Source: Chara braunii (taxonomy: Eukaryota > Streptophyta > Charophyceae > Charales > Characeae). Taken from it: a stretch of 62,439 nucleotides of DNA. The position numbers were made by a program, and so were the translations under genes. The stretch spans positions 186,189 through 248,627 of the forward strand of contig BFEA01000840.1 of the NCBI GenBank assembly GCA_003427395.1. Reading direction: 5' to 3'. This document shows positions 53,101 to 62,439 of the stretch, piece by piece (within the stretch, counting starts at the first letter, position 1; each line of letters opens with the position of its first letter). Below the pieces are notes generated by a model. That model did not search any database, was not told the origin of the DNA, and was given only the letters and a program-made list of their open reading frames with translations.

Positions 53101-54761
53101 TCATCTAATGTGAGTGGTTTATCCAGGGCAGTTTTTTGTGTCGGCGTAAGGTGTGAACACAGTTCTTGGAGCAACTCCTCTTTGGCTTTCCGGACATCCA
53201 CAAGGTTCTTTGTGAGGGTTCATGATGTGAACAGGTCTGTGTAGTATTCGGCAGCGTAGTCGGCTATTGTGTAGGCATTTGTTGCCACCGGAGCAAAGTT
53301 GTCCAGAGGATGTCTAAGCCTAGGGACAGTGGAGGCCCGCGCTCGGGCTTTTGCTTTGTTAAAGAACGATCTCGCCATTGTCCCGTCCGTGTGTTGTCGT
53401 TTGATTCTGGCCTCTATCCTTCACGCCTGGGTTTGCCTTTGTAGGTAGTCTTGCAGGTGATCCCTTGCCTCTTGCAGTTTTTCAAAGGAGGGGATGTGTT
53501 GAGGGTTATTCATGAGTTCATCATCCCAATCTTCGAGCTCTTGCATGAGGCGATCCAAGATTGCCTTGCGATCCCTCGCACACTGCACTGAGAACTTTTT
53601 AGTCTTATCTCTCAGCTGAGCAATGTCGTCATTAAACCAGACCACAGTTTGTCTCTCTTCCGGTTGTGGCTTTTTGGAGCGTCAGTACTGCCAGAAATCT
53701 TGAACCATATCTTTAAATTTGGAAAGGGGCAAGAGCGAGGTGTTGAGCTTATAGAATCTTGACCCCCTCTTGATATGTGTGTGGAAGGAAAGCCCCAGAG
53801 TTATCATTCTATGGTCAAAGGATTTGCACAGGCTGATCGCAGTTATTTCCGTCGTTGTGGTCAGACCCATGAGGTCCTTAGACACGAGGGTCAGGTCTAT
53901 ACGCGAGTTAGCTAATCCTCTCTCCCCTCTGGAGGACAAGCATGTGTACACTTTTCGGGTCGGGTGCAATATTCTGTATGCATCCTGCAGTTCCTTGTTT
54001 GCCATCAACTGTCTGAGCATTAGTGTGTCCAATCCCAGATCTGGGGGTGAAGATATCGCCGGTTCCGATCGTTGAGAGGCGGACCTCCTGTCCAATGCCG
54101 GATCCCAAGCGGTGTTAAAATCCCCGATCATTACAGTCGGTGTGTCGTCTGGAATGTGCTGGTGCAGGGCAAGCCAGAAGTCTGCCCTATCAGCGGGGTC
54201 AACGGGTGCACACACATTGATAAGGTAAAACTCGTCCTCTTCGTATGCAACTTTGAGACACACCCACCGTCCTTTATGGTGGTCAAGTTGGACTGAGATT
54301 AGTCTGAGTTTTGAGGATGGCGGTAACCGTATTGTCACTCCTGCTGACGCTTTATCTATTGTCGGTGCCGAATAGGTTGTGTATGGCCAAACAAATTTAG
54401 CTTTTGGTGCACGTTGGGGGGTGTCCTGGAGGTGCGTTTCTTGGACACAAACTGCGTCTGGCCACCCCCTAGTGATCGGAGATTTGATCAAATCCCATAT
54501 GGCGTTTTTCTTATCTGTTGATGCTTGGATAAGGCCATTCACATTTATCGAACGAATGTCAATATCATCGCAGGCCAACTTAGCCGCCCATCGGGGGGGG
54601 TTTCGGACTTGGGGAAAAACTGGGGGGGATAGGGGTCGTGGAAGCGGGGGATGGCGGTGAGTAAGCGGGGGTGCAGGTATCTCTGTGGTGTATGGATTCG
54701 GGAGGGCGTGTGTGGGCGAATTGGCGGGGTGTGACCTGGATGCGCTGGTCAGAGTGTCCAT
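50177..54761 (-). pseudogene. LINE-4 ORF2: endonuclease-reverse transcriptase, few lesions
   Basis: ATG at 54761. Pro-rich start, then APE endonuclease (DIRSINVNGL near 54560, CVQETHLQD, VMIGDFNTAWDPALDR near 54130, FDHRMI near 53810). RT: EKTPGIDSFPKEFW near 53075, DFEKAYDHVDW near 52675, VRQGDPIAPLLF near 52500, LFVDDLTVF near 52360 (catalytic). Tail with a zinc motif CTYCNRATL...HCLLAC near 50640. One frame from 54761 to 51672, broken only by stops near 53679, 53418, 53218 and 52851. A frameshift lies near 51700 and one more stop near 50870. Confidence 0.85.
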
Positions 54762-54834
54762 AGGCCGTTGGTTTCCTTAGGGATTCGCCATATAGATCAT
54801 GCTGGTGTTCCGTTACACTGTGGATCAGGCTTCC

Positions 54835-56751
54835 TCAGTCCTTCGTTTTGATAGGGAGGACGTAGGGAGGGTCATCCCACTGGTTATGTTCTTCCAACAC
54901 ATTGTCCTCTAGCAACAATTGCATTAAGGTCAGGACCTCAATATGTGCCCCGGCGGTACTGGTTGTAAAACGTGTGGTGTTGAGGTCCATGAGTTGTCGC
55001 TGGGTGAACCAGGTGAAGGAAGTATGTTTCTGCAGTCGCATCTTTGGATCCATAAGCAATATGGCCGAGATGATGCCCTTCGGGAACGGGAGAGAGTTAG
55101 GGATTACTGCACCGAGCACCCCTTCCATTCTTGTCTCACAAATCGAACATTTGAGTTTTTTGAGGATCACTGTCTTGGAGGGACTGCCCCTCCAGCCTTC
55201 TAGTGTCAGTCCTTCCAGGGAAGTGCTCTGCGTCGAGGCAGTGTCCTGTTGTGGAGCTCTGAGACCGAACACCCTGTGCCCCCCTCTTTTTGTTCTAGTG
55301 AGGGGGAGGATGACCACCCCTGGTGGCATCACAACTGGTGCGCTGTCATCCTCCTCCAGTCTCACTAGTTGTTCTCAGTTTTTTGGGGGGAGTTTTTGGG
55401 GCATAGTACTCCTTTCCGCCGTCCAGTGATTCGTCCTCGTCATCGTGGATAATCTCAACCACCCTTAGGTGTTGTGGAGGGGCGCAGGTTGGGACTATCT
55501 CTTATGAATTTTCCTTGTTCTGCTGCTCATCATCCGCGCACATCAATGCAGTCAGAGATCGGGGAGGTGAATTCGCGGGGTGGTGAATCAGCAGGAGGCC
55601 TTGTTGTTGGTCTTCCACTCGGGCCAATGTTGTCATAGGCCGGGAAAGTGTATTCGCATCCGGATAACCCAGTAGCTGGTCGTGATGTTGATTGCATTCC
55701 AGGGCTGGTGTGGGGGGCAGGCTGTTGCGATGAGCTACTCCGCCTTGATGGTTATCAGTTCCCGGCCCTGTACAGGTCCGGACTGGAGGTGTGTACAGCG
55801 TATTACACAACTCATGGATCAGCACTTTCGGCCAGGAGAGGCCTTCGTGAAAGAAGGCCTCATCTTGCATTTGTGCTGTTTCATGGGGTTGTTCGTCGTC
55901 CCCTGCCCAAACCTGTGTTTTGCATAAGCTTCCATTTTGTCAAGGCACTCGTTTACGACAAGGACTATTGCAGCCCCCACGTCCATCGAGTCAATGGTGG
56001 TGATATTGTCATATTTATCCACCGTTGCCAGCACTCGCGGGCTATACATAAGGACGGTTTTTGCTTCCCCCCAATGTTCATTTTTCAGTCTGTCCTCTGG
56101 TTTGTCACCCGATAGTGAAAATATTTTCACTAAGGTCCATTCCGTAAGAAATGCGAGTTTTTGCTTAACCTCGTAATTGGCCGAGGTTGGGAGTTGGGCT
56201 TCCATGTCCGTGGGCTGGTGTTGCTGTTGCAGGCCAGACAGGTGTTGCTGTTGCAGGTCAGCTCCTGGGGAGTCCCCATCCTCTGGAGCGTCCGACAGAC
56301 CCAAGGTATCCATATCTTGAGACTGGCGGTCTTCAATGAGGGGAGTCGACACGTCTCCTGCCGCCTGCAATTGTTGTTTGTGGTTCGCAAGCATGTTTAT
56401 TTGTATTGCTGTTTGTTGTTGTAGAAACGTCTGTAACTGTTCCTGTTGCTGTTTGTTGTTGTAGAAACGTCTGTAACTGTTCCTGTTGTCGGGGGGATTG
56501 CTCCCCTATGTTTTTATGGTCACGTCTTTTGTCGTCCGTTTCGCCCGGAGGGTCCCACTACTGAGTTGGCGGGTGCTGTTGTTGTTGGCTAGGGGGAAAC
56601 AAATGGTCCGAGTGTACGATTTTCTGCTGCCCATGCTTTCGGGGGAAGTCTGGAGCGTGGGACCGGGGCAGCGTCCCCTGTGGTTCCTCCATCGGCCTTT
56701 CGAGTGCCCGCCCGAGGGCAGCTATTGAAGTGTCCGTAGTTTGTGGTTCAA
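54835..56751 (-). pseudogene. LINE-4 ORF1, C-terminal part
   Basis: Continues the ORF1 frame after the LINE-3 insertion. It has a Gln-rich segment with a duplicated roughly 40 bp block at 56408-56485 (FLQQQ), an acidic Asp/Gly/Ser stretch, a globular part (EWTLVKIFSLSG, MDVGAAIVLVVNECLDKM near 55960) and a C-terminal domain with CSICETRMEGV near 55150 that could be half a zinc site. Frames 55819-56394 and 54835-55365 are separate now, so at least one shift or stop lies between. Ends 73 bp before ORF2. Probably the RNA-binding partner of ORF2; family not identified. Confidence 0.55.
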
Positions 56752-56759
56752 CGTGGAGG

Positions 56760-56763
<4 letters not shown>
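56752..56763. repeat. LINE-3 target-site duplication, one copy
   Basis: CGTGGAGGAATT here equals 60959-60970. It lies directly next to the T-run of LINE-3 and splits the ORF1 of LINE-4. Confidence 0.85.
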
Positions 56764-56794
<31 letters not shown>

Positions 56795-56946
56795 GGAAGC
56801 ATATAACTTTTATTACAAAACATCAGCAGGACGAGGCCGGGGACCTCACAATTCTACCCGGAGTTATCCTGGCAGCCTCAACCAGTTTAGCTTTAAAAAA
56901 TTTAGCTAAAGTATAGAACCTCTGTACCCAATAACCTCCACTATTT

Positions 56947-56963
56947 CTGGACATCAGGTCCAG
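56947..56963 (-). promoter_or_regulatory. Conserved LINE 3' UTR stem-loop, LINE-3
   Basis: On the minus strand CTGGACCTGATGTCCAG: a perfect 6 bp stem CTGGAC/GTCCAG. Relative to the other LINEs the closing pair and loop changed together, supporting a real stem. About 155-170 bp from the A-tail. Confidence 0.6.
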
Positions 56964-57372
56964 AGTCCTGCCCTACTAAAATACTTCCCAAAAAAAAAAA
57001 CCATTTGAAGCTCAGTAAAAAGTCAAATTCCTCAGCAACGATCACCAAGGTCAGTATCTTGCCCTTACGACTTATCTGTAGATACCAAACTTCCACCCAT
57101 ACCCATCCAACTCAAGCCCCTATTGACGAGAGCAGGGCATACATGTTGAAGCTCACAAGTAGCCAGGGACCATCACGGCCGGCCAGCACCGAACCTTGCT
57201 ATATCTGTCTTAATCCTTCTCCCTGTCCCGCCATAATGTTCATGCAGACCTATCTCGGTTCTGATACATCTGAGCATTCAGCGGAACACCCGAAACAAGA
57301 ACACAACCACTGTCACCCAGTTACTCAGAAAGCGCCTAAACATATAGTTCGGCTCCTCATTTACCAATTATC

Positions 57373-60300
57373 TTAGCTCAACCAAATTGCAACTTCCAAT
57401 TTGCCCTCCTCGGTCACAGATGCCAAAAACCTCTCTTTTGTCCATACTTTACGAAACCAATAAGCTCCTCTGCCAGATCTTTCTGTAGCCCTTTTCCAAT
57501 CTGACAAGATTGTCAATCTGATAGTTTGCTTGATCATGGCGCTTTGTTGGTTAAATGAGGCGATCTGATCCTTAAAAACAACATCGTTTCTCCCTTTCCA
57601 AATCACCTCCATAATGATGCCCCTACATGTCAGTGCCATATATCCACCCTCATCACTCAGTTTCCCCCCGTTAGACGGTATCCCATATAGTATCCAGTTT
57701 TCAGTCCAGTTCCAGTATGAGCCAAATGCATCATTCCACTGTAGCCTCCACCATCTCCATAGCTCATCCGACTGGGGACAAAACAGCCAGATGTGTCTGG
57801 CTGTTTCCCAGTTCCACTTGCAGCGCTTACAGGCGGGATCAATATACATTACCCTTTCCATCAACCACATTGCAGACGCAGTGAGATCCAGTGTCTGAAG
57901 CCACATGATACTCGCCTGCCTTTGAGAAGGGATTCTCTTCAACATCTTCCATAATAAGCAAAAATCCGGAAGCGGTTTGTTGTCCCCGTTAAATTTCCTG
58001 AATCTTCGAGCTGCTACCTCCCGGGGCTGGGTTCCTTTTCTTCGCAGAGTGTCCCTCCCTATTCTTGGAGAATAAAGCAGCAACGGAAGGTCTCTTCCGC
58101 TTTTCCCTTCCAACCATATAGTAGAGGATCCACTAAATAAGAAGATGTCGGTTGTGCCAACAAAAACAATTGACTATTTGTTGATCCATTGCCTTGAATG
58201 ACCCTTACTTCCCTAAGGTCCCTAGTGGAAGCAACTGCGATTTCCTCTTCTTTAGAAAGGGGAAAATCAATCCCCCTTCTCCTTCCCTTTACTCATTGTT
58301 CCACTTTCACTCCCTGTGACAATTCCGGCCCCAACACTTTTATCACTCTCTCGCTATCTGTGGGGTGTTCCAACCAGGGGTTCATCGCGTACTCTGTACT
58401 TTCGTTCAAAAGGGATTTCCACTGAGAGGGGAAAGCCGACTTGAGGATCTGATAATTTCGTTCAATATTATGAAGTCTGGGCAGCGTTTTCCTAAGATTT
58501 TCCACTGATGTCCAGTTCTGGCGTTGCACATCCCACAGGTGTTTAACCAAGAAGACACCTTTCGCGATCCAAGTTATGCCAAAGCTCCTCGATTTAGTAC
58601 TAAATATGATCTTAGACTCAGGGGGCGGACAAATCAACGGGTTATAAAATAACCCTTGATCTAAAATCTCAAGTTTAGTGGTTGGGCTCTTAATCTGCAC
58701 CGGTTTCAACTTTTTCCATGCCGCCAATATGCCCCCCCACAATCTAGATTTAACTTTACTTCTTGGTATGTTCGCCGCAACCAAGCATCGCCCTGGGTTC
58801 ACTTGCTTAGTAAGGAGAAGTTCTTTCCTTAATATATATTCTGCGAGTTGCATCCATTGTTTCCTTTCCTCCCCCAAGCAAGCTTTGACAATCCATTTGC
58901 ACAACAAGGCCTTGTTCTGCACACTAGGGTCCAATATCCCCAGACCCCCTTCTGATCTCGATTGACAAATCAAATCCCATGCTGCTTTAACCAGGAAGCC
59001 CTGATGTTCCGCAGTCGTTGGCTTCCACAGATATTTTGTTATCGATCTTCTGATAGTCACATAAGTCCTATATCCCAGCGCATGGACCGTCAGAGGAAAC
59101 CATAAAATAGAAAAGGCCTCCGCTGAAAGCACCAGCGCCCTCCACACAACCGAGAGCTTATGATTTTCCTCCTAACCATGTATCCTTGAACCTACTCTTT
59201 CCAGTAGTACCCTATCTTGATCTGCAGCACAGTTTGAGAGCGAGACTTGAACACCCAGCAGTCTTTCCAAGCCTTCAGACGATTTTTTTTTAAAACCCCA
59301 GTCAATACAGATGTTATGAGGGGATAGAAGCAGGTAAACTGATTTCTCCCAGTTAATAGAAGCCTCGGACAATTGACAATACTCATCTAAAACTCCCCTA
59401 AGTTGTGTGAAGGCGTCTAAGGAATTCTCACAGGCCACTGAGAGATCATCCGCAATGACCCCCCCCTTCCATTGAATAGAAGGGGGAATCTCCAGTCCTC
59501 TTATCATCGGGTTATATCTAATATTATCAAGCAATATCTCTAGCTGAATTACAAAAAGCAAGGGAGCAAGTGGGCAGCCTTGACGTAGCGACCGAGTTAG
59601 GCAGAACTCATTAGACAGCCTACCATTGACCGCTACTACAGAGGATGCACCAACATACATAACTTTAACATACTTTAGGAACATGGGCCCAAAACCCATT
59701 ACTTTAAGGGTCGTAAAAACAAAAAACCAACCGACTTTATCATAGGCCTTCTCCATATCAAGGAGAAGGACTGCCACATTTCTCTTCTCTGATGAGATTA
59801 GTTTTAACGCTTGCAAAGCCGCCAGAATATTATCGAAAATACAACATCCCTTAGCGAATGCCCCCTGCTCCGGACCCACTATGTCCGGGAGGAACTCCGC
59901 CAGACGAAGCGCATAAGATTTGACCAAGATTTTGTATATCACATTCAATACCGAAATAGGCTGGTAATTACGCACCTCTGCTTTGTTTCCTTTCTTATAT
60001 AAGAGAAAGATACATCCCTTAAGAAACCCTTTAGGCAGGAGACCATTAATTCTGACCGAATTATAAATCTCATAGATAAACGGGGCAAAGGCATCCCAAC
60101 ATTCTACATAAAGTTCGACCGGGAGGCCATCTAGGCCCGGACATTTCCCCTTCGCCATTTGTCTAACTGCTTTAGAAAGTTCTCCCACTGTAAAGGGTTC
60201 CTCTAGTGCCTGTGTCATCAGCGGGGAAAGTCTAGCCTTGGATTTGGCCCAAAAATTACAGAAGCTAGAAAGATCCGTTTCAACAGAGTCGAAAGGTATG

Positions 60301-60958
60301 TGAGTTGAGACAATGTCCCTAAAGTACTCAAAAGCATACGAACACATTGTGGCAGTCTCAGATGAAGTATTGGGTGCTATATTAAATGGGTGGGCGAGCT
60401 CTCTAATAAGTGACTTAGAATGTCTTAGTACCAGGGAACGAAAAGAAATCTTGGTCATTCGATCATAGCCCACAATTCCCCTGACATTCAGCCATTCTAG
60501 CCATTCGTTTTGTCTTTTGATTTCCAGCTTTTCCAGCTCCAGGACTGCCAATCTCTTTTTCTCGTACCAATAGAAGTCAGAAAATGGGTCCCTCCCCATA
60601 ATAGCTTCGGCCTCTATTATTTTATTTTTTAGCTGTTGTTCCGCCCAATTTCTATTAGCCGCCTTAATTCTAGAGAAATTCATGAGGGCCGCACGAATAA
60701 TGTTAATCCCTACTTCTGCCCATTCCAACTCGTCTGAGAATAGATCTTTGGACTGACCCCATATCTTCATTTGATGATCGATCCACTTCTTAATTCTTTT
60801 ATCCTTTAGCATATTAACATTAAGTCTAAACGGAGGTCTAGCTTTCTCAATCACATCCTGAGACACCACATCCATTAGGACAGGGTAGTGGTCTGGTAGA
60901 TGCATATTATCCAAATCAGACCAACAACACCTGTCCCATGGAGCTCCCCGTGCTAATG
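57373..60958 (-). pseudogene. LINE-3 ORF2: partial endonuclease, RT and zinc domain
   Basis: From the truncated endonuclease (LPDHYPVLMD near 60890) through a long open RT: AKGKCPGLDGLPVELY near 60130, RNYQPISVLNVIY near 59960, LDMEKAYDKVGWFF near 59740, LRQGCPLAPLLF near 59570, catalytic VIADDLSVA near 59450. TAG at 59172-59174 replaces a Trp kept in LINE-2 (RISSW), and the same frame continues to 58293. After a shift the zinc domain (CKRCKWNWETARHIWLFC near 57820) ends at 57373. Of the three related copies it is the least damaged in RT. Confidence 0.85.
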
Positions 60959-61697
60959 CGTGGAGGAATTTCCTCTCCCCTGTAATTTCAGAGCTCCCAT
61001 CCATGCCTTGACCGTATTGTTTGTCGTCTCTTCCCCCCTGAGGGTCGCACTGATGGGTTGCATCCACGGAATTGTGCTTCCCATCGCCCACGGCGTCAGT
61101 GTACTTGTCCAAGGTGTCCCCGTCCTCCCCATGTGTGAGCAGGTGGCAGGACTGTCCGCCAGAGTTTGGGTCTCGGTGATGGGGAAAGGCAGCTCCCTTT
61201 ATTTTATTGAGGAGCGAGCTCGCCTTATTCCACATATGCTGTGGCGACGGGATTTTTGTGTTCCCTTTTTCATTCCCTTGATCCTTGGGCTCGTGTGGTC
61301 GGTCTATTGCGTGTCTTCCCTCTGCGGGCTCCAAGGAGTCGTTTTTTTTGGCAGTGATGGGGTTGGGTAATTGCGGGAGGCCCAGTTTTGTGAGGTGAGG
61401 GGGGCGCTTCGTCATGTGCTGCTGCTGCCGTAGGGGGGGTTGAGTTTGCGTTTCTGCAGTGGTCCCCTCAAGCTGTCCTTGTACCGGATCATGAGGGTGA
61501 GGTTCGGGTGGAGGGCCATTGTGCTTCTGTCGGCCTGGCTGTTTGGTGATGTCCGATGCAGTCCCCGGTCCCCTGTCCTTGCTATTGTGATGAAGGGGCG
61601 GCCCCTGGGGGAGACCAGGGGTTGTCAGCGAGGGTGGGGTGTTCCCCTCCTCTTTCTGTCGGGGGTAAGTTCGTATTTCTACATGGGGCTCGTCCAT
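59172..61697 (-). CDS. Chimeric 841-codon frame: LINE-4 ORF1 start fused to LINE-3 ORF2
   Basis: An ATG-to-TAG open frame created by the nested insertion. Residues 1 to about 246 are the Pro/His/Gln-rich N-terminal region of LINE-4 ORF1; from about residue 247 on the frame is LINE-3 endonuclease C-terminus plus reverse transcriptase with an intact ADD site. The junction is the target duplication at 60959-60970. The fusion is in frame by chance and open for 2.5 kb. Whether it is expressed is unknown; an automated annotation could take it for a single gene. Confidence 0.75.
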   Translation of the reverse strand: MDEPHVEIRTYPRQKEEGNTPPSLTTPGLPQGPPLHHNSKDRGPGTASDITKQPGRQKHNGPPPEPHPHDPVQGQLEGTTAETQTQPPLRQQQHMTKRPPHLTKLGLPQLPNPITAKKNDSLEPAEGRHAIDRPHEPKDQGNEKGNTKIPSPQHMWNKASSLLNKIKGAAFPHHRDPNSGGQSCHLLTHGEDGDTLDKYTDAVGDGKHNSVDATHQCDPQGGRDDKQYGQGMDGSSEITGERKFLHALARGAPWDRCCWSDLDNMHLPDHYPVLMDVVSQDVIEKARPPFRLNVNMLKDKRIKKWIDHQMKIWGQSKDLFSDELEWAEVGINIIRAALMNFSRIKAANRNWAEQQLKNKIIEAEAIMGRDPFSDFYWYEKKRLAVLELEKLEIKRQNEWLEWLNVRGIVGYDRMTKISFRSLVLRHSKSLIRELAHPFNIAPNTSSETATMCSYAFEYFRDIVSTHIPFDSVETDLSSFCNFWAKSKARLSPLMTQALEEPFTVGELSKAVRQMAKGKCPGLDGLPVELYVECWDAFAPFIYEIYNSVRINGLLPKGFLKGCIFLLYKKGNKAEVRNYQPISVLNVIYKILVKSYALRLAEFLPDIVGPEQGAFAKGCCIFDNILAALQALKLISSEKRNVAVLLLDMEKAYDKVGWFFVFTTLKVMGFGPMFLKYVKVMYVGASSVVAVNGRLSNEFCLTRSLRQGCPLAPLLFVIQLEILLDNIRYNPMIRGLEIPPSIQWKGGVIADDLSVACENSLDAFTQLRGVLDEYCQLSEASINWEKSVYLLLSPHNICIDWGFKKKSSEGLERLLGVQVSLSNCAADQDRVLLERVGSRIHG

Positions 61698-61707
61698 CTC
61701 CCCTTGT

Positions 61708-61722
61708 ATTTGCCACCACCTC
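61708..61722. repeat. LINE-4 target-site duplication, right copy
   Basis: ATTTGCCACCACCTC, identical to 49075-49089. It is followed by TCGAGGTGGT, so the original target ACCACCTCTCGAGGTGGT was itself a palindrome. Confidence 0.85.
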
Positions 61723-62196
61723 TCGAGGTGGTAGAAAAATGCCCATCCCCGCGGCCCCCCAGGCCGCTGACAAATGCTACCCCGTTTGGTGGACGGAAAA
61801 CCCTAGTTCGCAGCCAAAGGCTGCGCCTTACCCGGTTCGGCTTTTTTGTCGTCTAGTGCATTTTTTTTTTAGGCAGGTTTTCGTCGGTTAAGCGGGGTTT
61901 AAAGGGCGTCGAGAGGTGCATTGGAAGGGTGAGGTCGGGGAGGTGAAAACGACCAGTAGGCCGAGCGGTCGTCTCAGAGCTTAAAGGCTCAGCGACCGTG
62001 GCGGGTTTGGACGTCGTTTGTGTAAAGACGGTGGTCGGCGACCGTCGTGTGGTTTCGGTTTTCTTTTTGGGAACAAGGCCCATGTTCTAGCGGAGTATTC
62101 ATTTTCATTTTGCACATCGAAGAGGCCGTCGGGTCGGCCGCATCCTATCGATGGAAGAAGTACCATGACGCCAGCCGCGACATTCGAGACTTACCT

Positions 62197-62271
<75 letters not shown>

Positions 62272-62391
62272 AACAAGTATGGCAGTGTATATTCCCACGC
62301 TATAGCGCCAGATTCATTCGATTTTGCTCATCCTATCGATGGAAGTACCGTGAAGCCAGCCGCGATGTCGGACACTCACATGCTCTGCTCT

Positions 62392-62439
<48 letters not shown>
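61723..62439. repeat. Right flank: hairpins, duplicated block and CT/CA microsatellites
   Basis: GCAGCC-AAA-GGCTGC near 61815 is a short hairpin. The block CATCCTATCGATGGAAG..TACC(A/G)TGA.GCCAGCCGCGA occurs twice (about 62142-62190 and 62328-62375), each followed by a CT repeat: (CT)n then (CA)n at 62194-62266, and (CT)n from about 62385 to the window end. No coding frame. Confidence 0.7.

Larger units (their letters stand above)
56764..60958 (-). mobile_element. LINE-3: 5'-truncated LINE inserted in LINE-4 ORF1
   Basis: Minus strand, A-tail (T-run 56764-56793), 3' UTR matching LINE-2, ORF2 from the middle of the endonuclease to its end. CGTGGAGGAATT at both ends is the target duplication. 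The 5' end falls inside the endonuclease just before ARGAPWDRC, a typical abortive reverse-transcription truncation (4.2 kb kept). Being nested in LINE-4, it is the younger of the two. Confidence 0.9.
49090..61707 (-). mobile_element. LINE-4: young LINE of a second family, split by LINE-3
   Basis: Minus-strand LINE with an A-tail (T-run 49091-49117), a 1 kb 3' UTR, ORF2 (50177-54761) and ORF1 (54835 to 61697, interrupted by LINE-3 at 56764-60958). A perfect 15 bp target duplication (49075-49089 and 61708-61722) shows a fairly recent insertion by target-primed reverse transcription. ORF1 starts only about 10 bp inside the 5' end, so the copy is probably slightly 5'-truncated. Its proteins differ clearly from the LINE-1/2/3 family. 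Confidence 0.9.

Noticed and set aside
54835-55429. Plus-strand 175-codon frame opposite LINE-4 ORF1
   Set aside because: Antisense shadow. The minus-strand frame aligns with the LINE-4 gene order and leads into ORF2.

Overview
This 62.4 kb window is almost entirely transposable-element sequence from a large eukaryotic nuclear genome; I see no convincing host gene. Plant-type LINE ORF2s with a C-terminal CCHC (zf-RVT-like) domain, a Ty3/Gypsy element primed by tRNA-Asp (the usual primer of plant Tat/Athila elements), several MITE families and long GA/CT microsatellites point to a streptophyte (land plant or charophyte alga). The Gypsy reverse transcriptase resembles the kind I associate with fungi, oomycetes and charophytes rather than flowering plants, so a charophyte such as Chara is my best but low-confidence guess. 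N-runs at 14076-14115 and 37250-37358 and a single N at 21312 mark assembly gaps or ambiguities.

Layout. 1-57: end of a foldback MITE. 58-870: simple repeats. 874-3719: copy 1 of an apparently non-coding structured repeat. 3720-11995: 5'-truncated LINE-1 carrying four DNA-transposon insertions. 12082-39628: a giant Ty3/Gypsy element with 4.3 kb LTRs, a perfect tRNA-Asp PBS at 16430-16447, about 6 kb of extra tandem ORFs ahead of gag, gag-protease-RT-RNaseH-integrase (23664-30016) and a 3' LTR interrupted by 5.2 kb of other sequence. That interruption holds copy 2 of the structured repeat (32309-35978). About 40.4-48.03 kb: LINE-2 with an AT-rich MITE in its endonuclease. 49090-61707, minus strand: LINE-4 with a 15 bp target-site duplication, itself split by the 5'-truncated LINE-3 (56764-60958, 12 bp duplication). 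61708-62439: target flank with microsatellites.

Two things stand out. First, the Gypsy element carries about eight diverged tandem copies of an unrecognised roughly 120-250 aa protein module between its leader and gag; several neighbouring ORFs are joined by ATGA or short start/stop overlaps, as in coupled translation. Most copies are broken, but the 200 aa copy at 22791-23393 is open. Second, the two structured repeats share ends, covarying terminal stem-loops and a hairpin, while their middles hold three unrelated arrays of repeated hairpins (about 9, 8 and 6 units) whose stems vary in sequence but stay paired. That is the signature of selected RNA or cruciform structure.

History visible in the sequence: the LINEs decay largely through Trp-to-stop changes, consistent with cytosine deamination. 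The Gypsy gag-pol has several in-frame stops and frameshifts. No element looks autonomous today; LINE-4 and LINE-3 look the youngest.
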